A stretch of DNA of 64,000 nucleotides from positions 124,001 through 188,000 of the forward strand of contig JADNRZ010000013.1 in NCBI GenBank assembly GCA_015501605.1, written 5' to 3'. Shown one piece after another: positions 12,601 to 24,500 of this stretch. Each line of letters starts with the position of its first letter. Positions within the stretch are counted from its first letter, which is position 1. The notes under the pieces are model-generated. The model ran no database searches and was not told where the DNA came from. It saw only the letters and a program-made list of their open reading frames with translations. Origin of the DNA: Panaeolus papilionaceus (Eukaryota > Basidiomycota > Agaricomycetes > Agaricales). A program made the position numbers and the translations under genes.

Positions 12601-13724
12601 CTCACGCGCTTGCCGATTCCAAGGACAGGAGGAGGAGGAAGGAAAGGGAGGACATGCCTGCCCCGCAAGGTCAACCTCAGCTTCACCCTCCCCCACCACC
12701 TACCCCGGCTCAAGTCCCACAGTTTCCGCAGCCGCCAATGATGTCACCGGCAGGAGGAGTAGGACAGGATTCCGCGCCTAAGCGCGATCGTAGGAAGAGG
12801 CCCAATGGTAAGAAACCTAAAGAAGATGGTGGTGTACATGAGCCTCAACGAGTTCTTTCTGTAGGACCAATTGAACAACGTGGACCAAGCGGTAACTTCA
12901 AGATGTTGCCTTCTTACCCCAAGGGTCCTGGGTCACCAGAGACCAACTCGAATGGTTCCGGATCGTCAAGGTCTATTCAGCCTTCTCCAACGAGCGCAAC
13001 TCCTCGTCCACCTTCGAGGATCGTCGACGACGACTACGATGGTGGCGTTGCAGTTGATGCTCTTATGGGGCTCTCGACTTACCGCGGCGGCGACAACAAC
13101 TCGAACGCTGAGGGACCAGCTCACTCTCCAACCATTTCATCACACAGCAGGCATTCGGATCCTTCTCCTCGCCCCCTTCCTTCTCACCGAAACTCTGTGT
13201 CATCCAATCGCGCCTCTCCCCCTGTCCAGCCTGCTCCTTTGAAACGTGCTCTCAGTCCCGGTCCCGAAGAGACTGAGAACAAGCGCTCAAGGATGAATGA
13301 CATGAAACGCCGCCCCTCACCCAACAACGCGCCCATCCCATCGACTCGTCCCTCTCCCATCCCCTTCCGCACCGGTCCGGCGTCTCATTCTCCCGATAGT
13401 CGTCAACCCCATGAGCAGTTCCCTCCTAGCCCCTCATTGCCATCTGTGCTTCCTCCTCATCCTCGCCCTATCGGCAACACTGGCCATGCTCAGTCACATG
13501 CTTCTCAGTCTTCCAACAACGCGCTCGCGCTCCCTCCCATTGCCACCCTCTCCCCTTCGCCCAGCGACGCGCCGAGTAACCATGATGACAAGATGCATGT
13601 TGATCAGCGCTCGATTTCACCACCTCAGATGCGAGGTGGGAAGATGATGGAGGGACGTCCATCATCAAGGTCGCCAACTGCAAAGCAAACTCCTTCACCA
13701 GCGTCGGAGAAGAAGGAGGCGTAG
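9664..13724 (+). CDS. cyc8: General transcriptional co-repressor Cyc8/Ssn6 (TPR protein)
   Basis: Adaptor of the Tup1-Cyc8 co-repressor, which links DNA-bound repressors to chromatin and Mediator in glucose repression and development. Eight exons (9664-9949, 10017-10153, 10276-10342, 10408-10490, 10542-10644, 10698-10876, 10932-11088, 11137-13724) sum exactly to 1,199 residues. After a Gln/Pro/His-rich leader come tandem tetratricopeptide repeats (about residues 85-440), including WLLIGRVAEQMGDLEHALSA, IWFQIGHVYEQQKNHARAK, SWYLLGRAYMAGQKYNKAYE and VWFDLGSLYESCNNQITDAI. The remaining 750 residues, nearly all in the last exon, are disordered and rich in Pro, Ser, Arg and His. Intron 1 (9950-10016) has a GC donor. 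The order of the TPRs and the flanking sequence fit Cyc8 rather than generic TPR proteins. Confidence 0.94.
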
Positions 13725-16700
13725 ATCTTTCCTTTTTCTTTATTTCTTTTTTTCTGTCCCAATGAACACTACTATTTTGTTTCGATTCCTTCTTTCTTTT
13801 GCTGATCATATCCCTTTTTCCATTCTTGTAACACTCGTCTTGCGCATCTTGACAATTCATTCCATCGCATCATCATTATCAACAACCATCACTGCTATCT
13901 CACGTCGATGCCCGCCTTCCCGTTTGTTTTATGACTATGACGACCTTTATATATATGTTTTGATACATCCATTCAACCATTGTCATACACACAATTTACA
14001 TACCCCGCACTCATCAATACATAGAATAAGTATAGCCTTCAATTTCTTTCCCCTTGTATGTTACATAGCAAATCCAAATTTCGCGCAATCTTTTCGCATC
14101 TTGACTATCTTTGATTGATTTGAACTGGAAATATCCGAAATGATTAACAAAGGTAAAGAGCAGGGTAAAAGTGTTGAGAAGGTCCAGGAGAAGCATCATC
14201 AGCTGCAACCAAGTGCTGCGGTTCGGACAATAATAGTTGTAATTATGGGTTATTTTGAGGGTTTGTTCATCATGAGTTCATAATTGCATCAGGTCCATCA
14301 GGGGCATGAGGGGATGTGACGCATGGGCGGCAAGGGATCGCGATGCATATGGATATCAGAAAAGACGTCAAAATAAAACAGCGCCTAAACATAGTGTGCG
14401 TGCTATATCCTCCGCTGCAGTAAATTCACCGCTTGACGTTTGATAGTACCACTCCACCGTAAACCCCCGTGCATTAACCGGATTTCTGTGGTGGTTTTGG
14501 CCCTCGGGTTTGAGGAGGTGACATATTACATTGTATGACAACTGAGTGCGTCGCTTCGAATGTATGTATGTACTAAGAATTGGCGATAGCAAGTCAAATA
14601 AGCCTGCGATGTGACCAAACTAAGCACATAACTCGGGCTCTCAAAATACGCGCCACGCGATGCCGCCTGTGTCATATCGTACTGTAAGTATTTTTGATTC
14701 AACGGCGAGCTGTCCACGGACTGTCTGTGTGACCTGTCCGTCATCGGCCATTCCATTGTCAGGAAAAGAACACTACCATTTTGGCGGTGCATGGTCAGTG
14801 AATAGAAGAACCATGGTATCAGGATCAAAGATGTGCAGAGTGTCAGACTTGAGTGATGTGTGTATTATACTGAATTGGATGCACTACGAGTTGTATACAA
14901 TAGAAGGCCGTTTGCAATATGATGTAGCCAAGTAAACATGATATGATAGTTCTATGATATGTGTCGCGTTGTAGGGCTAATTATATCCCATTCAGATCCT
15001 ATCTTTATTCAGTTCTTTCGAGAGGGTTGCGTCAGCCTACTTATTGAGAATGCAAATGAGCGGAAGCGGGCAGCCTTTATGCGAAATTTGAATACATTAT
15101 GCTCTTAATTGAGTCTTCAATGGCACTATGATTCCGGCCGTGACCGTGCTCTCGCGATAGTATGGCATGGAATGTATTTAGGTTCAAGTCTGGCAGTCAA
15201 TGGCAGGTGGGTCAGGTCATAAGTGCAGTACTCACTTCAAGTCGCAAACTGGCGAGTTCCCCTCATGCCAGAGTCAGCATCCTCATTCCGTGCATATGCA
15301 GTTGCATACCCAAATACGAGATCCTTGGTCCTGAAGTAATAAATAAACAATACGCTGACGTCTTTGACGTGAATGGGTAATTGTGCACTCAACTAGTACT
15401 AAATGGCATTTGCCGTTGTCAACCGGTAAATAGAAAATTGGCAAGGCAGGGTGTCGAATTGAATCAGGCAGAGAGAGTTACAAATTCTGACTGGTCACCA
15501 ACGCCGGAGTGTGTGTGGACTGTGCCCAGGTGCCTGTTATGAAGCCCTGCCCTGCTGACTCTGGTCTGATATTGACGTACTATACGTGAACCGTCAACGC
15601 TAACGCAGTCGACCTGTATTTTATCAACAAAACCACAGCCTAGCGATGTTGCGTGAGCAGTGGCATACGTCAGGCAAGTGTCCATATCGCCTACCAAACT
15701 TTTCATCATAGTGCCAGTACCGGGCGTAGGTGCCCTGCCCTCCTGCTTACAAGTGTGATTTAGCTCTGTTAACTCGGGTTGTCTCGAAACAAAACAATAA
15801 GATCATCAGTGCAAGGCATGCGTGCCATAACTATATCGCTCCGTACATTCATACCGCTTGCATTTGCGTGCATAACATGTTAAACTGCCGAAGGCTCGAA
15901 TCGAGACTCGAGAGGCATCACATTTGCATGCCAAGCACTCCAAGCACTGCATATCAGCCTACCTTTGTCACGGTGCTAGCCCTCAATTAACCTTCGTGTT
16001 CCTTGAATTTCAATCCGATAATAGGTAGCGGCGGCTGTAGACTGCAATGTTACATGTAAGAGAACTGGGGCGATAATTTCTCCTTTCATCCTTTCCACCA
16101 TGGGTTTATGGACTACTAGTCCATAACTGTGTATGTATATACAGTTCCCCGAGGCCGGACTTAGAAGGGGCAGTGATTCATGTCGTACAGCAACCCCCAT
16201 TTTCCATATATGGTGCAACGAGTCTATCTGCCTTCCTATGGTGTAATCAGATTATTTCTGGATCATCGTCGGTTATGAGTGGCATAGAGGAATTGCTTCT
16301 GTGCTTATCGATCGACGGGGGTGGGATAGGCGTGTTGCGTGGAAGTGCCCGTACCCACACGCGTTGGGAGGAAGTCGATTGATTGGGGGTTGTATGAAGC
16401 GATGAACGGGTTTGTATGGAAGAGGAAGCCGTCATTCCATGTCGTTCCATCGAACCGGATGGAATCACACTGGTGCCGTGGCTGGGAAGGGACGAAAAGG
16501 TGTGCTAATCATAGCTGGCTGAATGGCTGAATAGTGAGCACGGGGGGGAGATGGCTACTTGACCCATCACCCTCTCATCGCCGATATGAGATAGGGTCCG
16601 TCCGATGGAGTTAGCCACACTCATTGGGTTAAACCGATCTTTAAATACACCGATTGGGTTGCAGCACATACGCAGTCAGTTTCATTGAAACAATGCGAAA

Positions 16701-18980
16701 GATTCTGTTGGCCTGCGTTGCAGTGATCTGTCGATGGGCATGTGCTCCGTGCCATCTCCCTATATATGTAGCCCTGCCACTTTAAATGGCGCCGACTTAA
16801 TGCATGCTCTAGGACCGCGATTACGATTACGATTGGAGGACAGTGGACAGCATTACATGTCCCCGCCATCAATCCACAGAGCACGTCAATGCTGTGAAGG
16901 CCATCCAGATAAACACCCCGATCGGGGAAATCAGGGAACAGCGACACTCACACGAGAAGCCTGGTGCAAACATACAGTCCACCAATCGTATTAATGGGGT
17001 GACATGGTCTCTCCCTGAAGAAAGGCACTCATGACCTTCCCGTAGAACCAGTTTGGTACTTGGGGTACTGCTTTTATAGCAGTAAAAACGATTTGAACCA
17101 GCGTTAACGTAGTCATATCATTTCATCTCCAGATCTATTAAAAATGCAGTGAGGGTGAGTTGTCTGGAGCGAATGTTACGGGAAACATTCGTATAGCCTG
17201 CTTCTCTGACTTGCATATTGCACATGGAGAAACTACCAGTCCACGATTTACTCAGTCCAGTAGTTTGACAGGGTAATGTCGATGTTAGAGGTGGATTGTT
17301 TCTTGTCGCCGCGTTCTACTAGAATAGAGCACACACGGGAACAGATGATGACAATGGTGCGACGTTTGCCATGGCCTCGGACTCGTCTCTCGGTTGGTCA
17401 ACTCGGATTGAATGAAGGGGAAATGTGCGCGTAATACCGGGAACTAAGCGTGCTTGAGAAAACGGCCATAGGGTTCCTTGCTTCTGAAGAGAAGAGTATC
17501 CACATGAAGAAGTCAGCGAATGAATATGGTGAGAGTGCAAAGGATATGCAGAAAGAGACATGATCTATGTTTATTGCTCGACTTTCCAATGGTAAACTTG
17601 ATTCCAACTTCCAAGGCAGGCGTGGCCGATATCGCTTGCACCGGCACGCTGTTTAGCTGATCGCTATTTCTAGCTGGTTCCTTGATACTGAGATGGTGTC
17701 GGCCCGATTGGCACATAAGGTCTTCCTAAGGTTCGTCGGTGGCAACGTCCAGACATCTATACGACGGGGGGAAGGTTCTCCTTCGGCTGCGGTATCGCGA
17801 TCTATGTTGGCGCCCTTGAGACTGCAGCTATATTCCCTTCAGATGACCGTCAATGCCCTGGAGCGGAGAGACACTTTGCTTGACTGGGAATGGCAAAGGG
17901 ATGGACGAGAAAGGTAGTTCTGGATTGTATTTAATTTTGATAACATGTTAATTTGAGTTATAGAAAACGTGTGAGACGGTCTATTGTGAGGTAGCCAAGC
18001 TCGACTTTCCATGTTGGCACGCATTTCGGTAGACCAGGCTCTGCGTCAAGGTTGTGGCCAGGCGAAATGAAGTAATGGCACGTTAGATGAAGAGTTCTCG
18101 GGGTTTTTTTTAGAAAGAATGGATAGCATTTACAAACCAGGAAGAGACCTTGCCAGATGGCGGGAAAGCGTTCGCCACGCGCATCTGGCAAATGGGTGCC
18201 GGGAACCCTAATCGTGTATGTCACGTTGATATTACCAGATTAGCAGAGGGGGGTGGATAGCGGCTTCTTAGACTGGCAATTCCATGGATGCTACGTAGAG
18301 CAGCAAGGGTTTGAGGGTCTTTGTCGGACGAGCTCTTGGTGGCGGCAGACTCCGGTACACGGTAATGAATTCGAACGTGCCACCGCGGCCGCAAAACCTT
18401 CATTGAACTCTGGGTCATCGATTTGACGAATAAGGACAATCTTTTGATAGTCTACTTGGTTGATTAACATCTGGCCTTCCAAATGGTGGCTTCTTAGTCC
18501 CCTAGGAATCATTGATTGTGTAAATGAGCCAAGGTCGCAGTAAGTGGTACATAGTAGGAGAGTGTTTGATTATCACCGTTCATTGTGTGTTCGGTTTCGT
18601 AACTTGAAATTTCTTTTGTTCTTCCTTGTGTTTCATAAACTTTTATTAGTCGTATGCGTTGCAGAGGCTCGAAGGGTTTCGAAAGGTGATTATGATTGTA
18701 CATAAGTTGTTGAAAGTTCGGATGGCTCCAGTCAGAGGTCCAAATGATTTGCCATCAAATATTTGTAATCAAGGGAAAGCTCAAACCACTGTGCTTGTTG
18801 CAAGGCAAATCCTGAAACTTACGACAAACTCCTCAAACTCTCTTTTACTTTATCAAACCTGCGTTAGAAACGTGCTGGGACAACGGAATCTAATCACACA
18901 CTCGCCTTTCGTACTGTGTTGCAATCAACGTGCTTTATTCGACGTTAATAGCACGTTCATGTGCAGTCTGAAGTTGACAC
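13725..18980. other. 5.3 kb gene-poor region
   Basis: The first few hundred bases, pyrimidine-rich, are the probable 3' UTR of cyc8. The rest contains only short overlapping frames on both strands (for example 15464-15709 and 16621-16947 on the minus strand) with no conserved motif that I recognise. No terminal repeats, tRNA or transposase signature was seen. Unannotated small genes or decayed transposons remain possible. Confidence 0.5.
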
Positions 18981-21577
18981 ATGTCGACAGCCACAACGCC
19001 CGCAGGCGAATTTTCTGACAGTGCAAACCCCGTGCTTGGAATGCCACATACCGATACCTCTCAAGACGTGCTACCACCATCACCTCTCCAGTCCACGCAA
19101 GCATCGTTGAGCAACCTTATGTCACCTGCTACTCCAGCCCCTCAGCCAGATGTATCTGCAAGGCAACAAGGAGCGCATTACCGGTCTATGTCGAAAGATT
19201 CGCAGTCAAAACCACACAGAGGACATGATAGAACCATGTCAGCTGAAGGTGAAGCATATCTTGCCGAACAGACATTGGTTGATGGTGAACAGGACAATCG
19301 AGTTGGCAAACATTCTAAAGGAGACTCTACTAGCAGTTTCGTGCTACCCCCTGCTTTAGACAATTTGACACAACCGAACACTAGGCATAACAACTCTCCT
19401 GGTACCGAGCATGCGCATAGTCGCCAGGGGAGTCGCTTGGATGGAACACAATCCATCCCAACAGCCAACCAGATTGTGCCTACATGGGATCCTCTTCATA
19501 ACGACCCCCACGCCGCGTTTCAAGACAAAACTATAACTGTTGAGGAAGACGAAAAGGTTGAAGAGGATATTGTGGATTCAAAGGGAAAGCTGCTCATTCC
19601 CGATCAGGATGACGTCGAAGGAAAACCTATGGGATCGAGGAGAACGTCACACCTTCGACTTGACCTGAAGCCTCCTTCACCGCAGCCTTGGGATCAAATA
19701 GAGCCCCCTTTGAATAACAACATGAAGGCCGTCGCAGGATATTATTCTCCTGCAGCGTCCCAGCAGAAGTTTCACTCAATGCAGAACACTGGGTGAGTAA
19801 CCTTACATGTACTTTTTCTTGGAATGATACCCTGCATTTTCACACTGGATGTGGAAAGCCCTTTCCTTTTCTACTGCCTTAATTGTGATAAAACACCCGT
19901 TTCTCATCTCAATTTCGCTATTTTTTTAAGGATGTCTCGCTCCCTGATACCCAAATCTTCGTACTACTTCGGACCTCCGCCCCCTGATTCCGCCTATGGG
20001 ACGGCACCCATTGGCCAAATAGGTGTTCACCATCCCAGAGAAATCCTCAGGGTAGAAAGGGATTACACAGGCGGCGAAGTAATACAGTTTGCCCCAATAT
20101 ACCCACTGGAACTAGAGGGCCGGGTGTGTTGCTTTTGGACCTTATCTGGCAGTTTTTCACTCACCATCTTTGACGTAGTTGACACCAACACAGTTCTTGG
20201 AATCCATCAATGCTATCAACGAATTGCTCATCTCGGCCCATAGTCTTCGATTTTCGATATTCGATAACATGCTAAGCATTTTCACCCTTCAAATCTCCAA
20301 GTTTTTCCGGACGACTCACTTTGAGAAGGTGAGTTTCCTTTTGCCATCCTAGGTCGCATCCTGTTGCGCGTATGGGATCTACAAATGATCACTTCCTGCT
20401 TTCGGTGCTTTGGATCTGGTGTTTACTGGGAACGTGTTTTCACTGCTCCTAAGTGCACCCTTCTGAACTCCGCTCCTCACGAGATGGAGTTCTTTTGACC
20501 ACATCTTAGATGCTGCTTCCGTCGCATGATGGTCATTTCTCTTTCGATCGTGGCATTTTGCATTCGATTGGTTTTTTACCTTATCGATCCTTGCTGGTTA
20601 TTAAAGCGGTCGTTCTGACATCACTGACAATTATCATCTGTCTTCCTACAGGAAATGGGCCGTCTGCATGATCTCTTCGATGAACTAAATGGCGAAATGT
20701 ACAATCCTGTTGGGCTCAATATTCTATGGCCAAAAAATGTCGCCTTCCTCTACGTACGCCTTCCTACTTCTCCTTGAGTCTAACCCTACTGACACGTGTT
20801 GTCCTTTTTTGTTTCCTGCCTTTCTCTTTTGGATTTCGTGCTGTGTTAACCCTTTTTCATTTAATTTGTGCATTTACCGTCGCTTGATTATGCGTTATGA
20901 CCATCGATCTGCATCTCCGGAAACCTCCTACCCTTTCCGCTCGGCCATCGTGCTTAATTCCTTGCGTCTGTTTTGCATCCTGTCCCACAAAACTGCGGAC
21001 CTGGACTCGCACCCTTTGCGCCATCTCCCTGGGTAATATTGGCTTTCGTTGATCGCCCACCATGCCTTACGTTGTCGTCATACCTGGATGTCTTCGGTCG
21101 GATACGATACGATCTATTGCGGCATCGTTTGCACTCATCTTGCAATCGTAATCCCATGCCACTTCCTTTTGGTATCAACCATAACTCCAACTCCGTGTTC
21201 TCTCCTCACGACGTCCCTCGGTTTCCACTTGATGAAATCCCTGGCGTGCTGGTTTCCTACTCCTTCGGGCGCGCTCCATGTTTATTCCCTGTTCCATTGC
21301 AACTGAACATCTGGATCTCTGCAATTTACTTGACATTGTCGGCGGCGCTCTCTTGGCCTGATCCTCAATGGTCTCATTCAACGGCGGCTCTCCGGCTCGT
21401 GTTTCGTTCGGGTGGCATCGATTGCGTCAACCTTTTCTTTTCCTATAGTTGGAAATCGAGTACTATGTCAGTGAATTTCTTTATGATTCTTTCTGTATTT
21501 TTTTTTTCTCGGTTTTACCTCCTGTCATTGGCTTCTAGAAGCCTGACGCAGCGTGCTCGAAGATGCACCCTATTTAA
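18981..21577 (+). CDS. erf4: Erf4-like subunit of Ras palmitoyltransferase
   Basis: Partner of the DHHC enzyme Erf2 at the ER, needed for palmitoylation of Ras proteins. Six exons (18981-19792, 19931-20123, 20179-20328, 20652-20753, 21449-21466, 21539-21577) sum exactly to 437 residues. The first about 290 residues are disordered and rich in Ser, Pro and Gln. The C-terminal part is the Golgin A7/ERF4 domain: REILRVERDYTGGEVIQF, PLELEGRLTPTQFLESINAI, a hydrophobic stretch FDNMLSIFTLQISKFF, then EMGRLHDLFDELNGEMYNP and the terminal LEIEYY. That last motif sits on an 18-nt exon. Introns 3 and 4 are 323 and 695 nt, far longer than others here. Reading straight past 20753 would instead end the protein a few codons later, so the last two exons are less certain. 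Confidence 0.88.
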
Positions 21578-24500
21578 AGCTGCCAGCGCTTCTTGGGGAC
21601 ATCCGCCTCTCTAAGCCACCCCCGAACAATGAGGGCTGGTTGTGCATTTCCCGCAGGGACGATTGTCAAAGTCATTGCAACGTCCATCGATCCCTGCGCA
21701 GGCATATCGGAGTTGGCAGTGGAGTCGCAAGGATGCAACCAAGTTCATTTCTTCATCGATAAAATTGTCATTTGGTTTTTGACATCTAGACCTTTGACTG
21801 ACCTCATTTTTCCCTGGGTTCCTTCACAGTGAGGTGACATTCGCCCGTTACCGACGAGCTTCCCTGCGTGGTCTTATAGCGTGGCAACGCGTCTCATTCC
21901 TTCCGTAGTTACCCTTTAACTTAATTCTGTGGGATTTTGGTGCCAATAACGTTGGATGGAATTAAACGGGGTACGGCATAGGGGCCAGTTTGGACTGGGA
22001 ATTTTTGTAATTTATGATGGAACTGTGGGATAGGCTTCATCTATCCACCCTGTCGATGACGAGATGGTCCGCCGTGTTTAACCCTGTTGGAAGTCTGTCT
22101 GTTCGATTGGGGACTCAGCAGGGACCACCATCATATTCCAGATGTCGATTTGGGACTAGAAGTTGCGTCACGAAACAGCTTGGGAAACTAAGCAATAGAG
22201 GCTGATCGAACTGATCATGGGTGGGCCACGAAAAGCGATCAAGTTGGGATCGTTTCTAGCTTTGGCCTCTGACTTTTCATCAGACATCGATTATTTACCT
22301 TTAAAGATGACGAAAGTCTCCTTCTAGCGCTACCGTGTCCTTTGTTGCATTCCATCTGTCATCGTTGTTATTTTGCTTCCGTTAGCTCTGCATATCACCA
22401 ACCCCTTTTTGCTCCTTCTCCATTTTCTCCGACGTTGTTCTTAATTTTATAGATGATTGTGGGTGCAACCTTATTCGACTCCATAAAACTTAGCAATGTT
22501 GCTCTTTTTCTTATTTCTATCTCTCCCTTTCTCACTGGTTGCCAGAACCCTCATCCTCCGGCGTGAATTTTCTCTTTTTTATCACTCATGGTTGACTAAT
22601 TCGATCATACACTCTGACTCAAGTACATCGGTCACTCGTAAAACATTTTATAGATCGTGTCGAGACTACGACGCTCAGCTTTTAAGTTACCCTGTAATTG
22701 CCAGTTACTTTCACAACTGGGTATTGGATCGACAATCCTGCGATTGGCTGTCAGGTTCAGCAGAATAGTAGGCTGGAGGGAAACTGAGCAAATTGAGTCG
22801 CCTGAACCAGTGATATTCTGATGTTTGTGACCGCAACGCGCAGTGCATCATGGTCAAGCCACATGGGATGCAATGTATAATACATGTGCATAAATTTACT
22901 TAGTCCACTGTTCAGCGATGGACCGCATTTGCAGATTATTATCGACCTAATGTGCAATGCAGTGCAAGACAAGTTTCCAGCTAAATATTTATTTGGTGGA
23001 TCAGATGATGCTCTGATGATCAGCACGAATGGAAGCTGATGGAACTGTGATCGAGTGAATGATCGGGCGTCTAACCATCACAAGGAAGTTTGGCATGACG
23101 GCGCTTGAGAACTCTTTGGAGGATCCCTTCGGTAGGTTAATAGGATAGCCGATGTGCCATTTCCCTCCATAAATAGAACGTATGCTATAGGGATCAACTT
23201 ACACTGGCCAGTGGCAGGCGCCCATCCCGACGTCCAGCAGGTCCAATCCTCGCTATATTGATGAATTGCCTTGGATTGAGTGCTGCGCGCAATTGAAACG
23301 GTGTTTCATAACACTTTTATAATGGATCATGCTTCACACGATTCGTATTATATTGTCTCTTCAGGCGCTACGGATGTTTCTCGACGTGGCATTGATACTG
23401 ACATCCTTTGCCCAGGTTGAACATGACTTCTATCCGCAGTATCACACCACAATTCACCTATTCTACCCGGCGTTTTTCCATCTGTAAATGGCAAACGACA
23501 ATACGTGGCCATTTCCTATGGGTAATAGCCCGAAGTCTGTAAATACACGGAATATTGCGTTCAGTTTGAAGGGATGCAAGAGTTTTAAGGCGTTATTTAT
23601 GAAAGTTATGGGGAAAACTACTGTGAACGTTTCGACCCGATCCCTTGAGCTGTCTTAACACGGCAAGTGTTATGCATCTATTTACATATGATGTTGACTA
23701 ATGCAATAACTACAAGGGACATCAGCCTTCTTCACCTCACATAATGATGCTGCACCCGTTTATTCTGGATCATCACAGTTTACCCGCGATCGAGCAAGAG
23801 ATGGATTATGACATCAATGCAGCTGGTGGCCAAGTAGTGACTAGGGACCTTCTGAGGTTTGGCGCGAGGATGACAGGCGTCAGTGTATCGATATCTTCCC
23901 TTGATCGCTTTCCACTGCCAGACATTCGGAAAGGTATGATAAATGATCCCGATACGGCAGCATGTAATCGGCATCTTCCTCAAAAAGAATTGTTCGAAAT
24001 TGTTTTTTTATTAATCTTGATCAACATATGAACAAGAGTGTCGGCCAATGACGCGGAGGATGGATGGTGATGTCATGATCTTCCCACTGCCACAGTGCCA
24101 GTCACCAGTGCCAAGGCACGGACAATTAACATGTGTCCTATCAGATAGCGATTTAAAGGAGTCAACCCCCTTGTGTTCCTTATGTGCACGGTGATATCCA
24201 TCCAACCATGTCAGTTGTCATATTATCATTCATGATGAGAGTTGTGGCGGGGTGAAGGATGTTGGTAATAATGAATTTGACCGGTGCCCTGGTTCGCCAC
24301 CTCCGACGATATGGTCCGGAAATGTCAGCAATGACGGCTGTCGATAATATTTTCTCCTTTCAGTGAGAAGCTTGTTTCGAGCCTAAGTGACTGAACTAGA
24401 CGATGATGCTTAGTATGATTTTGGCCGATCTAGTTATTATCGATTGCCAGGGGTTTCAATTCCTACTCAGTACCCATGCATTGGCATGCAAATGGTCACT

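Noticed and set aside
11718..12713. 331-codon open frame antisense to cyc8
   Set aside because: Arg/Trp/Val-rich translation that mirrors the Pro/His/Ser-rich cyc8 exon; no domain. It follows from the GC- and Pro-rich coding strand.
11704..12741. 345-codon plus-strand frame overlapping cyc8
   Set aside because: Lies within the last cyc8 exon in another frame. Low-complexity Pro/Leu/Thr/His translation without motifs.
15178..15192. GGTTCAAGTCT, a tRNA T-loop-like sequence
   Set aside because: No A-box at the right distance and no cloverleaf stems could be paired.
20973..21614. 213-codon frame over the erf4 intron
   Set aside because: Crosses the terminal erf4 exons in another frame. The pyrimidine-rich strand has few stop codons, and no domain is visible.
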